DNA from: Holosporaceae bacterium
Lineage (GTDB): Bacteria > Pseudomonadota > Alphaproteobacteria > UBA3830
Assembly: GCA_031284345.1 (NCBI GenBank)
Contig: JAITAC010000081.1
Location: 1 to 9,113 of the forward strand
Direction: 5' to 3'
DNA length: 9,113 bases
The notes under the pieces were generated by a model, which was given only the letters and a program-made list of their open reading frames with translations, did no database searches and had not been told where the DNA came from. The stretch's first letter is position 1; each line of letters begins with the position of its first letter. The position numbers were made by a program, and so were the translations under genes. This document shows positions 1 to 6,801 of the stretch, one piece after another.

Positions 1-228
1 CTGGGATGTCCTGATTCTGAGGCTTACTTTCCATATTTACAACCCCCTAGTTGTGCGCCGGCACCTCTTCCACCACTTACCATAATAGCAGAAAAATGTA
101 AAATTTCCGTTAACGACAAAAAATCTCCGTGCCGCGCGCCACAGGGTTTAAAAAATAAGCAATATAGATTTGTAAAACTGGAAAACGAACCTCCGCACCA
201 ATGGATTCCAGAATCAGACTGCTGGTGA
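1..228 (+). CDS. 3' end of an unidentified protein gene (5' end outside window)
   Basis: Frame 1 is open from the first base to a TGA at 226-228, giving a 75-residue C-terminal fragment with no internal stop, which is notable in fairly AT-rich DNA. The fragment is proline- and cysteine-rich in its first third (around PPSCAPAPLPP), then charged, and ends in HQWIPESDCW. I do not recognise the family. The opposite strand also has a 69-codon open frame over the same bases. The plus frame is preferred because it runs in from outside the window and ends just before the promoter of the next plus-strand genes. No start is visible, so the full length is unknown. Confidence 0.5.
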   Translation: MGCPDSEAYFPYLQPPSCAPAPLPPLTIIAEKCKISVNDKKSPCRAPQGLKNKQYRFVKLENEPPHQWIPESDCW

Positions 229-247
229 GACAAGAGTAGTTAGGGCA

Positions 248-277
248 TTGATAAAATCATATTTTTTCTGATATCAT
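248..277 (+). promoter_or_regulatory. Candidate sigma70-type promoter for the M16 gene cluster
   Basis: TTGATA (248-253) and TATCAT (272-277) each match the -35 and -10 consensus at five of six bases and are 18 bp apart. A transcript starting near 284 would have a leader of about 24 nt before the start at 308. It lies in the short gap after the preceding gene ends, the only intergenic space upstream of the four-gene run. Confidence 0.5.
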
Positions 278-307
278 CTTTTGTGTCGCTGTAAATTAGG
301 ATGTACT

Positions 308-1624
308 TTGAAGAGATTTTTACTATTTGCTTTGCTAATATCCAGTGTTTTTCATTCGAATGCCAGATACGATCTGAGCGAATTTAAATTAAAAAATGGA
401 TTGCGAGTGGTTTGTTTAAAAAAAAACACCGTTCCCATAGTGTCATTTTTGATATTGTATAACTGTGGTTCTGTGCACGACGCCATTTCCAAATCAGGAG
501 TGGCGCATTATCTGGAGCACATGGCCTTTGAGTTCAATCACGGGGAATTTAGTACGTTTCTGGAAAGCGTTGGCGCCGAGACAAATGCTTATACGTCGCT
601 GCGATCGATTTGTTTTTACGAAATAGTTCCCAGCGAGCATATTGAAACCGTATTTGAACACGAATCCAATCGAATGCGAGCAATAGACATCGATGAAAAC
701 GTATTTTTAGCAGAAAAAGGCGCTATTCTGGAGGAGCGAAACATGCGCTACGATTCCAGTCCCGAAGGAGCAGCCTACGAGGCATTGACCGCCAACGCTT
801 TTAACCGCAGCCCCGGAGGCATAAGCACCATCGGCTGGAGATCGGAGATAGAGGCGCTTCAACCGCAGGATTTGCAAGATTTCCATAGCATTTGGTTTGC
901 TCCCAACAACGCAACCATTTTAATCATCGGAGACGTCAGCGATATGGCAAAAATAAAATCGCTGGCGGAAAAATATTTCGGAAACCTGGAAGCAAAACAA
1001 TTGCACCGGAAACCAGAAGAATCAGGACGACCTTCCTGCCTTAAGGAAGTTATCTATACATCTCCGAAAGTTAGTGCGGTTTCCGTTGCATATACATATT
1101 ATGTGCCATTTGTGCATAAAGAAAATTTTAGGAAAAGTCTGACCCTGAAGCTGGCTTTTTATGTGCTGAATCAGCCGGATTCTTTTATAAAAAAACTCCT
1201 GGAACACAATTGGAAAAAAGCAGCATCCATAAATTTTTTCTATCTAGAAGGATATTATTCCTATGATGTTGTGGAAGTCTGCATATCTGATTCATCAACG
1301 AACAATATTGCCGACGCCGAGAAGATTTTAGCCCAAGCAATGAAAAGATTATTGATCGTTGGCATAGAAAAAAATAGTCTGGACATCGTAAAAAAGCAAA
1401 ATGAACTAATGATGGCATATAAAAAAGACGATATCGGTGAAATATCCGAATATATTGCGCGGTTGCTATCGTCTGGGTATCAGCTGAAGGAAATCCAATC
1501 CATTGATGAAATTTTTCAATCCATAACCGTTGCCGAATGCAATGCCGTTTTGCGGGAAGTTTTTTCCAAGAGTCCCGTGACAATTTCGAGAATAATTCCA
1601 AAGGAGTACGATCGTGATCCATAA
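308..1624 (+). CDS. M16B family zinc peptidase, catalytic subunit, exported
   Basis: A 438-residue zinc metallopeptidase of the pitrilysin/insulinase superfamily, M16B size class, predicted to act outside the inner membrane. The start is taken as TTG at 308: AGGA at 298-301 lies 6 nt upstream, and this start gives a clean signal peptide (KRFLLFALLISSVF, likely cut after SNA). A longer TTG start at 281 is possible but puts nine odd residues before the signal. The zinc motif HYLEH is at residues 67-71 and the third ligand Glu lies in ILEERNMR near residue 142. The first half ends in the usual IIGDV strand. In the second half, where M16 partners carry a G-rich SSR or SR substrate-binding arginine, this protein reads PDSFIKKLLEHN, so the arginine motif is absent. 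That fits the catalytic half of a heteromeric enzyme. It is the first gene of the cluster; its last 11 bp overlap the next gene. Confidence 0.88.
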   Translation: MKRFLLFALLISSVFHSNARYDLSEFKLKNGLRVVCLKKNTVPIVSFLILYNCGSVHDAISKSGVAHYLEHMAFEFNHGEFSTFLESVGAETNAYTSLRSICFYEIVPSEHIETVFEHESNRMRAIDIDENVFLAEKGAILEERNMRYDSSPEGAAYEALTANAFNRSPGGISTIGWRSEIEALQPQDLQDFHSIWFAPNNATILIIGDVSDMAKIKSLAEKYFGNLEAKQLHRKPEESGRPSCLKEVIYTSPKVSAVSVAYTYYVPFVHKENFRKSLTLKLAFYVLNQPDSFIKKLLEHNWKKAASINFFYLEGYYSYDVVEVCISDSSTNNIADAEKILAQAMKRLLIVGIEKNSLDIVKKQNELMMAYKKDDIGEISEYIARLLSSGYQLKEIQSIDEIFQSITVAECNAVLREVFSKSPVTISRIIPKEYDRDP

Positions 1625-2993
1625 ATTTTTTTCGAAACCGTCGTCTTTCAGGATTATATTTTTGATGGGGAGCTTGCTAATTCCGGCGGCAAATCTATGG
1701 GGAACCGCTTCGACCGTCAGCGACGCCAAAAAATACGATAGATTATCCAAAGTGAAGGATCTGAAAAGCAATCTGGGCATTAGATTTTTGTTCATGCGTG
1801 ACGCCAGTGCGCCGCTGGTACATGTGTACATATCGTTTAAATATTCCGGAGCCGCCTATCAGGAAAAGGCCAAAAGCGGAGTGCCGTCATTTTATGAAGT
1901 GGCTGTATCCTGCGGCAGCGGAAAATATTCTTGGATTCAATTTATACAGGAATTGAAGAATCGAATGATCAGCATGAGTTGCCGCGGCAGCGTAGACAAC
2001 TTTTCGTTTGCCATGACGACGCCGAAAATTGTTTTGGAAGAAGCTGCCGCGTTGTTTAACGCCTATCTCAATGAACCAACCTTCGAAAAAGACGAAGTAA
2101 AACGTATTCAGAGACATTTGGCTACATCGTTGCAAAATTATGCGGAAAATCCAGATATTGCAGCGAGCAGGATGTTCCTTCCGGCACTTATTTTCAAATC
2201 GCATCCCTATGAAAGTGGCAATTATGGAACAGCCGAAGATCTTATGATGTTGTCCATCGACGATCTGGAAAAATATAAATCGGATTTTCTCACAACAGCC
2301 AACGCCGAAGCCTGTATTTGCGGAGATTTATCTGAGGAAGAGGCTAAAATTTTGCTGGATAAAATATTTCGCAATGTTCCCAAAGGAGCTCCGGCAAAAA
2401 ATACGGTGCCGGATACGGATCCCATAATAGAATCTGTTATGAAAGAATATTATGATCAAGCTCCCCAGAGCACCATTATTTTTGCACTGAAGACGGTGCG
2501 CAATCGTTCGCCCGATTGTTATGTGGCCATGGTGCTGTCGTCGATACTCGGCGGTGGCATAATGAAAAGCAGAATAATAGCCCAACTGCGCACCAAAGAA
2601 GGATTAATCTACTCCGGATATGCGAGAATTGTATGTATGAACCACGCCGATTTCATAATAGGAGCACTCAAAACAGATAATTCCAATGTGAAAAAAGCCA
2701 TTGGGTCACTGAAGATGGTCGTGGCAGATCTGCGGGAAAATGGTATTACGGAAAGTGATCTTGCGTTCGCCAAAAGTAACATTAACGGTTCTCTGCTGGT
2801 TTCTCTGAGAACATCTAGAGATCTATGTCGTTTTTATTTTGCAAGAATGCAGCTGGGAGACGGAGCAGACGCTCTGAAAAATATGCTGAAAGGCATAAAT
2901 GCTGTTACCGTCGAGGACGTAAACGCTCTGGCAAAAAAAACATTGGATGAAAATAACATCACATTTGTAATAATTGGTGGAAACGAACAATGA
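1614..2993 (+). CDS. M16B family protein, non-catalytic partner, exported
   Basis: A 459-residue M16 homologue without the active site. The GTG start at 1614 is well supported: AGGAG at 1602-1606 sits 7 nt upstream, inside the end of the previous gene. The N-terminus has a basic stretch followed by a hydrophobic segment (IIFLMGSLLIPAA), consistent with a signal peptide cut near residue 33. Where the HxxEH motif should be, residues 89-96 read GVPSFYEV, so both zinc-binding histidines are replaced (by Ser and Val) and only the Glu remains. The C-terminal half keeps the family's binding motif, LGGGIMKSR at 312-320 followed by RTKEGLIYSGY, with Arg320 and Tyr333 or Tyr336 as the likely R/Y pair. 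This complements the upstream gene, as in known bacterial M16B heterodimers and mitochondrial processing peptidase. It overlaps the next gene by 4 bp (ATGA). Confidence 0.85.
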   Translation: MIHKFFSKPSSFRIIFLMGSLLIPAANLWGTASTVSDAKKYDRLSKVKDLKSNLGIRFLFMRDASAPLVHVYISFKYSGAAYQEKAKSGVPSFYEVAVSCGSGKYSWIQFIQELKNRMISMSCRGSVDNFSFAMTTPKIVLEEAAALFNAYLNEPTFEKDEVKRIQRHLATSLQNYAENPDIAASRMFLPALIFKSHPYESGNYGTAEDLMMLSIDDLEKYKSDFLTTANAEACICGDLSEEEAKILLDKIFRNVPKGAPAKNTVPDTDPIIESVMKEYYDQAPQSTIIFALKTVRNRSPDCYVAMVLSSILGGGIMKSRIIAQLRTKEGLIYSGYARIVCMNHADFIIGALKTDNSNVKKAIGSLKMVVADLRENGITESDLAFAKSNINGSLLVSLRTSRDLCRFYFARMQLGDGADALKNMLKGINAVTVEDVNALAKKTLDENNITFVIIGGNEQ

Positions 2994-4243
2994 TGAAAAA
3001 AATCGTATGCATAATGTTGATGCTATTGGCGCCAGTTTCTTCTGCCAAAAATAACGGGCAGAAAGTCCAAGAATGCACCCTCCAAAACGGCATAAAGGTA
3101 GTGCTTCACGAGGATTTTAAAATGCCCATGGTGATTATCGGCATCGTTTTTCACATTAGCAAAGCAGATACACCGCCCAATAAATTCGGTCTAATTGATA
3201 TAATAGGAAGAGAGCTCATAAATTCTGAGCTTTATGACATTTTTTTCAGTCTCGGCATAAATTATTTAATTGGCTCAAATTATTTTTGCATTCAAATTGC
3301 GGCATCCATGAATCCCAAAAATGCGCGGGATTTTTTTGCCCAGATGTATAAGGTAATGCTGGATATATCTGTGGAGGATCTTGAAATATACAAAAAGCAG
3401 CTGGCGCTAAAATATAAATTGTCATCCTACTGTGGCGATGACGCCTTATCGAATAACATCGCGGCCAACGTGCGACTTTCCAACGGCTATACACTGCCAA
3501 TGTTCCAGGAACAGGAGCTAAATTCCATTACGGAATCTGATGTGAAGCTATTTTATAGAGATAATTTTTGCCATTGTCCGGTTACGGTAGTTGTGAGCGG
3601 AGCCATTGGTTATAAAAGTTTGTTGAAGATACTGCATAATTCTCTAGGTAATTTGCCTCCGCGCAAGAGGCGTTCTGCGATTTCTCTAGCGCCGACTAGT
3701 TTCAACAATGTTCTATTGAAAAATAAATTTATGTCCAATACCATTTCCTATGCCTATATTTTATCTCCGGACGATAATGTGAAATTCGGGAATTTTTTCG
3801 ATTCTCTCCTGCGTCATGAAATGATAAAATATTTCAATGGCATATACCCAATTGTCGACTGCAGCGTAATTGATCTTCTGCAAAATGGGTGCTCCATAAA
3901 ATTAATTAATATGGCACAGGAGTCGTATGTTTCTTTGGAGAAATTGGACGACATTTATCGGGCATTCATTAGGAGAATATGTACTCTGGGAATCTCGCCG
4001 GAGTCTCTGGAAAGAATTGCCGCTCAAAAGGAAAGGTACGATCTTGTCATTTCCACTGATCTCGAGGAGGTTTACAGCAATATGTTGTACGACTCCTTGT
4101 CCAACAGAGGTGTCGATGGCACTTATTCCTCCGCCGAGGGCATGAGGGCGATTAATCTCAAGGAATTTCGTGCTTTTTTGGAGAAATTTTTTCAACAAAA
4201 TGCGCTATTTAAAATCATGACGAAATTTGAGCTGGATAATTGA
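2990..4243 (+). CDS. Degenerate M16 family protein, exported
   Basis: A 417-residue protein with a short signal peptide (MMKKIVCIMLMLLAPVSSA). It opens its mature part with the classic M16 beginning, a NGIKVVLHEDFKMPMV-like strand. The zinc-motif region reads FGLIDIIGREL, so none of the HxxEH residues is present, and no SSR/SR arginine motif is evident in the second half (DSLLRHEMIKYFNG). The fold assignment rests on the N-terminal strand, the overall size, position in the cluster, and the mid-protein pattern VTVVVSGAIG that replaces the usual V-x-G-D strand. The ATG at 2990 overlaps the previous stop (ATGA); a second ATG follows directly at 2993. A structural, chaperone-like or substrate-capture role in a complex with its neighbours is inference; it could also be decaying, though it is open and full length. 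Confidence 0.72.
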   Translation: MMKKIVCIMLMLLAPVSSAKNNGQKVQECTLQNGIKVVLHEDFKMPMVIIGIVFHISKADTPPNKFGLIDIIGRELINSELYDIFFSLGINYLIGSNYFCIQIAASMNPKNARDFFAQMYKVMLDISVEDLEIYKKQLALKYKLSSYCGDDALSNNIAANVRLSNGYTLPMFQEQELNSITESDVKLFYRDNFCHCPVTVVVSGAIGYKSLLKILHNSLGNLPPRKRRSAISLAPTSFNNVLLKNKFMSNTISYAYILSPDDNVKFGNFFDSLLRHEMIKYFNGIYPIVDCSVIDLLQNGCSIKLINMAQESYVSLEKLDDIYRAFIRRICTLGISPESLERIAAQKERYDLVISTDLEEVYSNMLYDSLSNRGVDGTYSSAEGMRAINLKEFRAFLEKFFQQNALFKIMTKFELDN

Positions 4244-4245
4244 GA

Positions 4246-5586
4246 ATGAAGCATAAAAAATTAAAAATAATTACGTCCATTGCGGTGATTGCATTGATAT
4301 CGATTCCTATTTTTTTGAGAAACGAAAAGCAATCTCTGGAAGTGGTGGACGTCAGCAACAACATGGGCATAAAGACGTCGCTGGCGTACATAAATAGTGA
4401 GGACGTCATATATATAAGGTGTAGATTTAAAACCGCCGGAGTCCGATGCAATTCCGTTGGAAAACATGGCATTTCTGTGGTCGCGTCTCGCATGCTATTT
4501 GACAAAATTCATGGCCTATCTCGCCTAGAGACCTCTGAAAAGCTTGCTGATCTTGGCGTCTGTGCGTTTGCTCGGAGCGCAGACGGCGAAGATTTTTGTT
4601 TCGACTTTTATGTCACAAAAGATACGATAGCCGATGCGCTAAAATTTCTGTCCTATGCTTTTTCCGACACGAATTTTTCTAGCTCATACCTGGAGCACAT
4701 CAAAAAAATTTATCCAAACATTCTGGACGTGGAAACTAGCTCTCCGCATGATTTGCTGCTGTCGCGTTTGTGGAGCATGCTGTATTCCAATAGCACGTAC
4801 GGCATGAACGATACCGGCAGTTCCCAATCCATATCCAGCCTAAGTATTCGGGACATCCAAGCTTTCGTTCGGAATATGCTGCGACGGGATAATCTAGAGA
4901 TACTCTTTGTGGGAAAAATTTCTCGCTCCGAAATCAACGACTACGTGCAAATTTTATTTGCCGGACTCCCGGAGACAACAGAGCAGAAAAAGTTCCATCC
5001 CGAGACGCTAAAAGCTGATTTATCCCCGGAAATTGAGTCGGTGATAAGCCGTCCTAGTCTGCGTGACGTCGTATGCGTGGCGACAGGCGTTCGCATCGAT
5101 GAGCTTTCGGATCTGGAATATGCTGCGCTGAACGTCATCGCCGATTGCATATTCAATGCCAGAATTGGGGATTTTTCTCAGGGACTGCACGAAATAAATA
5201 TTGTCCATAATGGATATTATGAAATAATTTGCGGAGATATGTCGAACATGCTTTTCATCTCGGTATGTCTGGATAAAAAAGATCTGGAAAATTATAGAAA
5301 ATATTTATATGAAAAATTCGCCGAATATTCGCAAACGTTAAATCTAGAAGCATTGGGAAAAGTCAAAGACTATTTCATAAAAATATCCAGAAATGGTTTT
5401 AAGTCGTTGCAGGATTTGGATAAAAAAATTGAAGAAGCATCTCGTCCCTATGATGAAATAACCGAAGAGATTTTCGAGAAGGTGGTGAAAAAATTATTCG
5501 ATCCATCGCGGCTACGCACCGTCATAATCGGAGACGTCAGTTCAAGTGATGCTGCCAACGTCGACCGCCCCGAAAAAGTCTTATGA
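4246..5586 (+). CDS. Degenerate M16 family protein with N-terminal signal anchor
   Basis: A 446-residue protein starting at ATG 4246, two bases after the previous stop, with GGA at 4235-4237 as ribosome binding site. An in-frame TTG at 4240 would add two residues and overlap the upstream stop. Basic residues (KHKKLK) precede a hydrophobic stretch ITSIAVIALISIPIFL, a signal anchor or a signal without an obvious cleavage site. The M16 zinc motif region reads HGISVVASRMLF, so the catalytic His/Glu/His set is lost. M16-like strands remain in the middle (LEILFVGKIS) and near the end (RTVIIGDVSS). The second-half arginine motif is not clear (FNARIGDFSQGL). The natural M16 end would be just after IIGDVSS. 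The last dozen residues, the stop and the following bases resemble one arm of the palindromic element at 6612-6778, so the C-terminus may be repeat-derived. Confidence 0.7.
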   Translation: MKHKKLKIITSIAVIALISIPIFLRNEKQSLEVVDVSNNMGIKTSLAYINSEDVIYIRCRFKTAGVRCNSVGKHGISVVASRMLFDKIHGLSRLETSEKLADLGVCAFARSADGEDFCFDFYVTKDTIADALKFLSYAFSDTNFSSSYLEHIKKIYPNILDVETSSPHDLLLSRLWSMLYSNSTYGMNDTGSSQSISSLSIRDIQAFVRNMLRRDNLEILFVGKISRSEINDYVQILFAGLPETTEQKKFHPETLKADLSPEIESVISRPSLRDVVCVATGVRIDELSDLEYAALNVIADCIFNARIGDFSQGLHEINIVHNGYYEIICGDMSNMLFISVCLDKKDLENYRKYLYEKFAEYSQTLNLEALGKVKDYFIKISRNGFKSLQDLDKKIEEASRPYDEITEEIFEKVVKKLFDPSRLRTVIIGDVSSSDAANVDRPEKVL

Positions 5587-5595
5587 ACGGTCTCC
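5556..5595 (+). repeat. Partial copy of the palindromic element, spanning the stop codon of the fourth M16 gene
   Basis: GAAAAAGTC, TTATG and AACGGTCTC follow each other here in the same order and spacing, apart from two single-base gaps, as in the right arm of the element at 6733-6778. GTCGA a little upstream matches as well. Only one arm is found; I see no inverted partner within the usual distance. The TGA stop of the upstream gene (5584-5586) lies within the copy. Confidence 0.5.
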
Positions 5596-5642
5596 AGAAT
5601 CGAGTCTGTGGATTTCGGGCCTCTAGGATGGGTCTGCGGTCG
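5562..5642. other. Inverted repeat between convergent genes; possible bidirectional terminator
   Basis: CGACCGC (5562-5568) followed by CCCGAAA (5569-5575) can pair with TTTCGGG (5613-5619) and GCGGTCG (5636-5642), leaving a 16-nt bulge. The structure bridges the 36-bp gap between the convergent M16 cluster and hsp20 and extends into both coding ends. There is no T-run, so an intrinsic terminator is not proven; the symmetry may instead come from the repeat family found here. Confidence 0.3.
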
Positions 5643-6066
5643 AAACATTATTTTCGGACGGCGACATAATTTCTATATTTCTTACGCTGCTTTTGGCGCG
5701 TATCCGCAAAAGATTTATGTGCAACAGTCCATTATCGAATTCTGCGTCTTTGATTTCGACTCCGTCCGCCAACACGAAGGTTCTTATGAACTGCCGCGTT
5801 GCTATTCCCCTGTAAATATAAACGGCGTTTGGATCCGCCTCCTGTTTTCCACGAATAGTCAACTGATTATTTTCCAACGAGATCACAATGTTCTCCTTTC
5901 GAAAGCCGGCAAGAGCCAATGTTATTCGAAAGCCATATTCTCCAACTTGTTCGATGTTATAGGGTGGATATGAATCGTCCTGAGCCTTGGACATGGAATC
6001 CACCAATCTCTCGAAATGGTCGAATCCCAGAAATAACGGACTGCTAAAAAAGGATAATCTATCCAT
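5623..6066 (-). CDS. Small heat shock protein, HSP20 family (IbpA-like)
   Basis: An ATP-independent holdase chaperone of 147 residues that binds unfolding proteins in the cytoplasm. The ATG at 6066 is chosen because GGAGGAG lies a few bases upstream; an upstream TTG at 6087 would put that site inside the gene. The N-terminal arm (SFFSSPLFLGFDHFERLVD) and the entry to the alpha-crystallin domain, YPPYNIE at residues 33-39, are typical of the IbpA branch. The domain continues through YRITLALAGF-like and LTIRGK strands to DNGLLHINL near 111-119. The C-terminal I-x-I anchoring motif is IEI at 131-133, followed by a 14-residue polar tail. It follows the RodZ-like gene by 24 bp on the same strand and is probably co-transcribed with it. 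No sigma32-type promoter was recognised directly upstream. Confidence 0.9.
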   Translation of the reverse strand: MDRLSFFSSPLFLGFDHFERLVDSMSKAQDDSYPPYNIEQVGEYGFRITLALAGFRKENIVISLENNQLTIRGKQEADPNAVYIYRGIATRQFIRTFVLADGVEIKDAEFDNGLLHINLLRIRAKSSVRNIEIMSPSENNVSTADPS

Positions 6067-6090
6067 CTGCTCCTCCAATAATATCAACTT

Positions 6091-6594
6091 TCACAACAGA
6101 CTTATAATGCTAATTAATACGGCAATTATCACTAGCGTATATATTATTTGCGTACATGAAAAATCGCGAAAAAAAACTGAAACGCTGTGGAATCCACTTT
6201 TATCGTCGTTTTCGTCTGCATCTTGTGTTTTCGGGCATTTTTTTTTACAAATATGGAACAAGCGCGCCTCATTTTTTTGTCTATAGGGTATTTTTTGATC
6301 CACCAAAAAATCCGACCAGAACTTCGCATCTATTCCCGTAAGGTGATTATTTTCGGAAAATTCCTGCAATGAGGTCACATAGTCTTTTATTTCTTGGACT
6401 ATGCAGTTATCGTTGACTCCCAAAAATTTTGCATAGCTTTTTACGAATCCGACGACATAGACCAATTCCGGGAGACTAGCGTAGTCGCCTTGTTCTATGG
6501 CGTCCAGATAGCATTCTCGAATTTTAAGTATATCCGACACGTCACTCAAGCTTAATTTTTTTTCTTCTCTAGCTTTTTTCAGTGAATTGATCAA
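6091..6594 (-). CDS. RodZ-like helix-turn-helix protein with a C-terminal membrane helix
   Basis: Residues 2-65 match the N-terminal helix-turn-helix domain of RodZ/YfgA, which in rods links MreB to the elongation machinery: LKKAREEKKLSLSDVSDIL, then YLDAIEQGDYASLP and VGFVKSYAKFLGV. A polar linker of about 80 residues with a KKK cluster and an acidic DADENDD stretch follows. The last 18 residues (IIYTLVIIAVLISIISLL) are one membrane helix, and the protein ends there, so the periplasmic domain of full RodZ is missing. The TTG start at 6594 has AGAGGA about 6 nt upstream and places the conserved domain at the N-terminus, giving 167 residues. The frame stays open upstream to a TTG at 6756, but that extra 54-residue stretch lies mostly inside the palindromic element. 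A membrane-tethered regulator is the alternative reading. Confidence 0.75.
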   Translation of the reverse strand: MINSLKKAREEKKLSLSDVSDILKIRECYLDAIEQGDYASLPELVYVVGFVKSYAKFLGVNDNCIVQEIKDYVTSLQEFSENNHLTGIDAKFWSDFLVDQKIPYRQKNEARLFHICKKKCPKTQDADENDDKSGFHSVSVFFRDFSCTQIIYTLVIIAVLISIISLL

Positions 6595-6611
6595 ATCATT
6601 TCCTCTCTGAG

Positions 6612-6778
6612 TGCAAAATACTCTACTAGAGACCGTTACATAATGTGATTTTTCTTGCAAGAACGAACAAGGACACGGCGCAGGACCACTCCCTATGCCT
6701 GAGAATCCGAGTAGCGGATCTGACGAAGTCGATTGCGAGAAAAAGTCATTATGCAACGGTCTCTACTATATTTTTGCA
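6612..6778. repeat. Palindromic repeat element between the RodZ-like gene and rnpB
   Basis: Two arms of 46-49 bp (6612-6660 and 6733-6778) are imperfect inverted copies of each other. They share TGCAAAA at the outer end, then TAGAGACCGTT, CATAATG, TTTTTCT and GCAA, with a few indels. The unique centre is 72 bp. Both arms encode the same peptide when read outward, EKSHY(V/A)TVS. The left arm and centre are open in frame with the downstream minus-strand gene. Size, symmetry and in-frame openness resemble Rickettsia palindromic elements, but sequence kinship with those is not claimed. I see no clear target-site duplication. Confidence 0.7.
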
Positions 6779-6789
6779 TACAGAAATGA

Positions 6790-6795
6790 TATTAT
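6790..6795 (+). promoter_or_regulatory. Candidate -10 box for rnpB
   Basis: TATTAT matches the -10 consensus at five of six bases and ends 6 nt before the 5' base of the rnpB end helix. No convincing -35 box is seen at the right distance; that position falls in the right arm of the palindromic element, so the element may have supplied or disrupted it. Confidence 0.35.
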
Positions 6796-6801
6796 CAAGT
6801 G

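Noticed and set aside
24..233. 69-codon minus-strand frame at the left edge
   Set aside because: It lies over a plus-strand frame that runs in from the window edge without a stop and ends just before a promoter. It has no ribosome binding site, domain or partner gene.
926..939. 14-bp identity with 5527-5540 in the fourth M16 gene (ATCGGAGACGTCAG)
   Set aside because: Both encode the conserved M16 strand IIGDVS, so coding constraint on homologous folds explains it without recombination or a repeat.
5608..5973. 121-codon plus-strand frame opposite hsp20
   Set aside because: It is the antisense shadow of a clear HSP20 gene, with no family features of its own.
6595..6756. 54-residue N-terminal extension of the RodZ-like protein
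   Set aside because: Most of it is encoded by the palindromic element, while the TTG at 6594 has a good ribosome binding site and puts the helix-turn-helix domain at the N-terminus. It is kept only as a possible in-frame extension.
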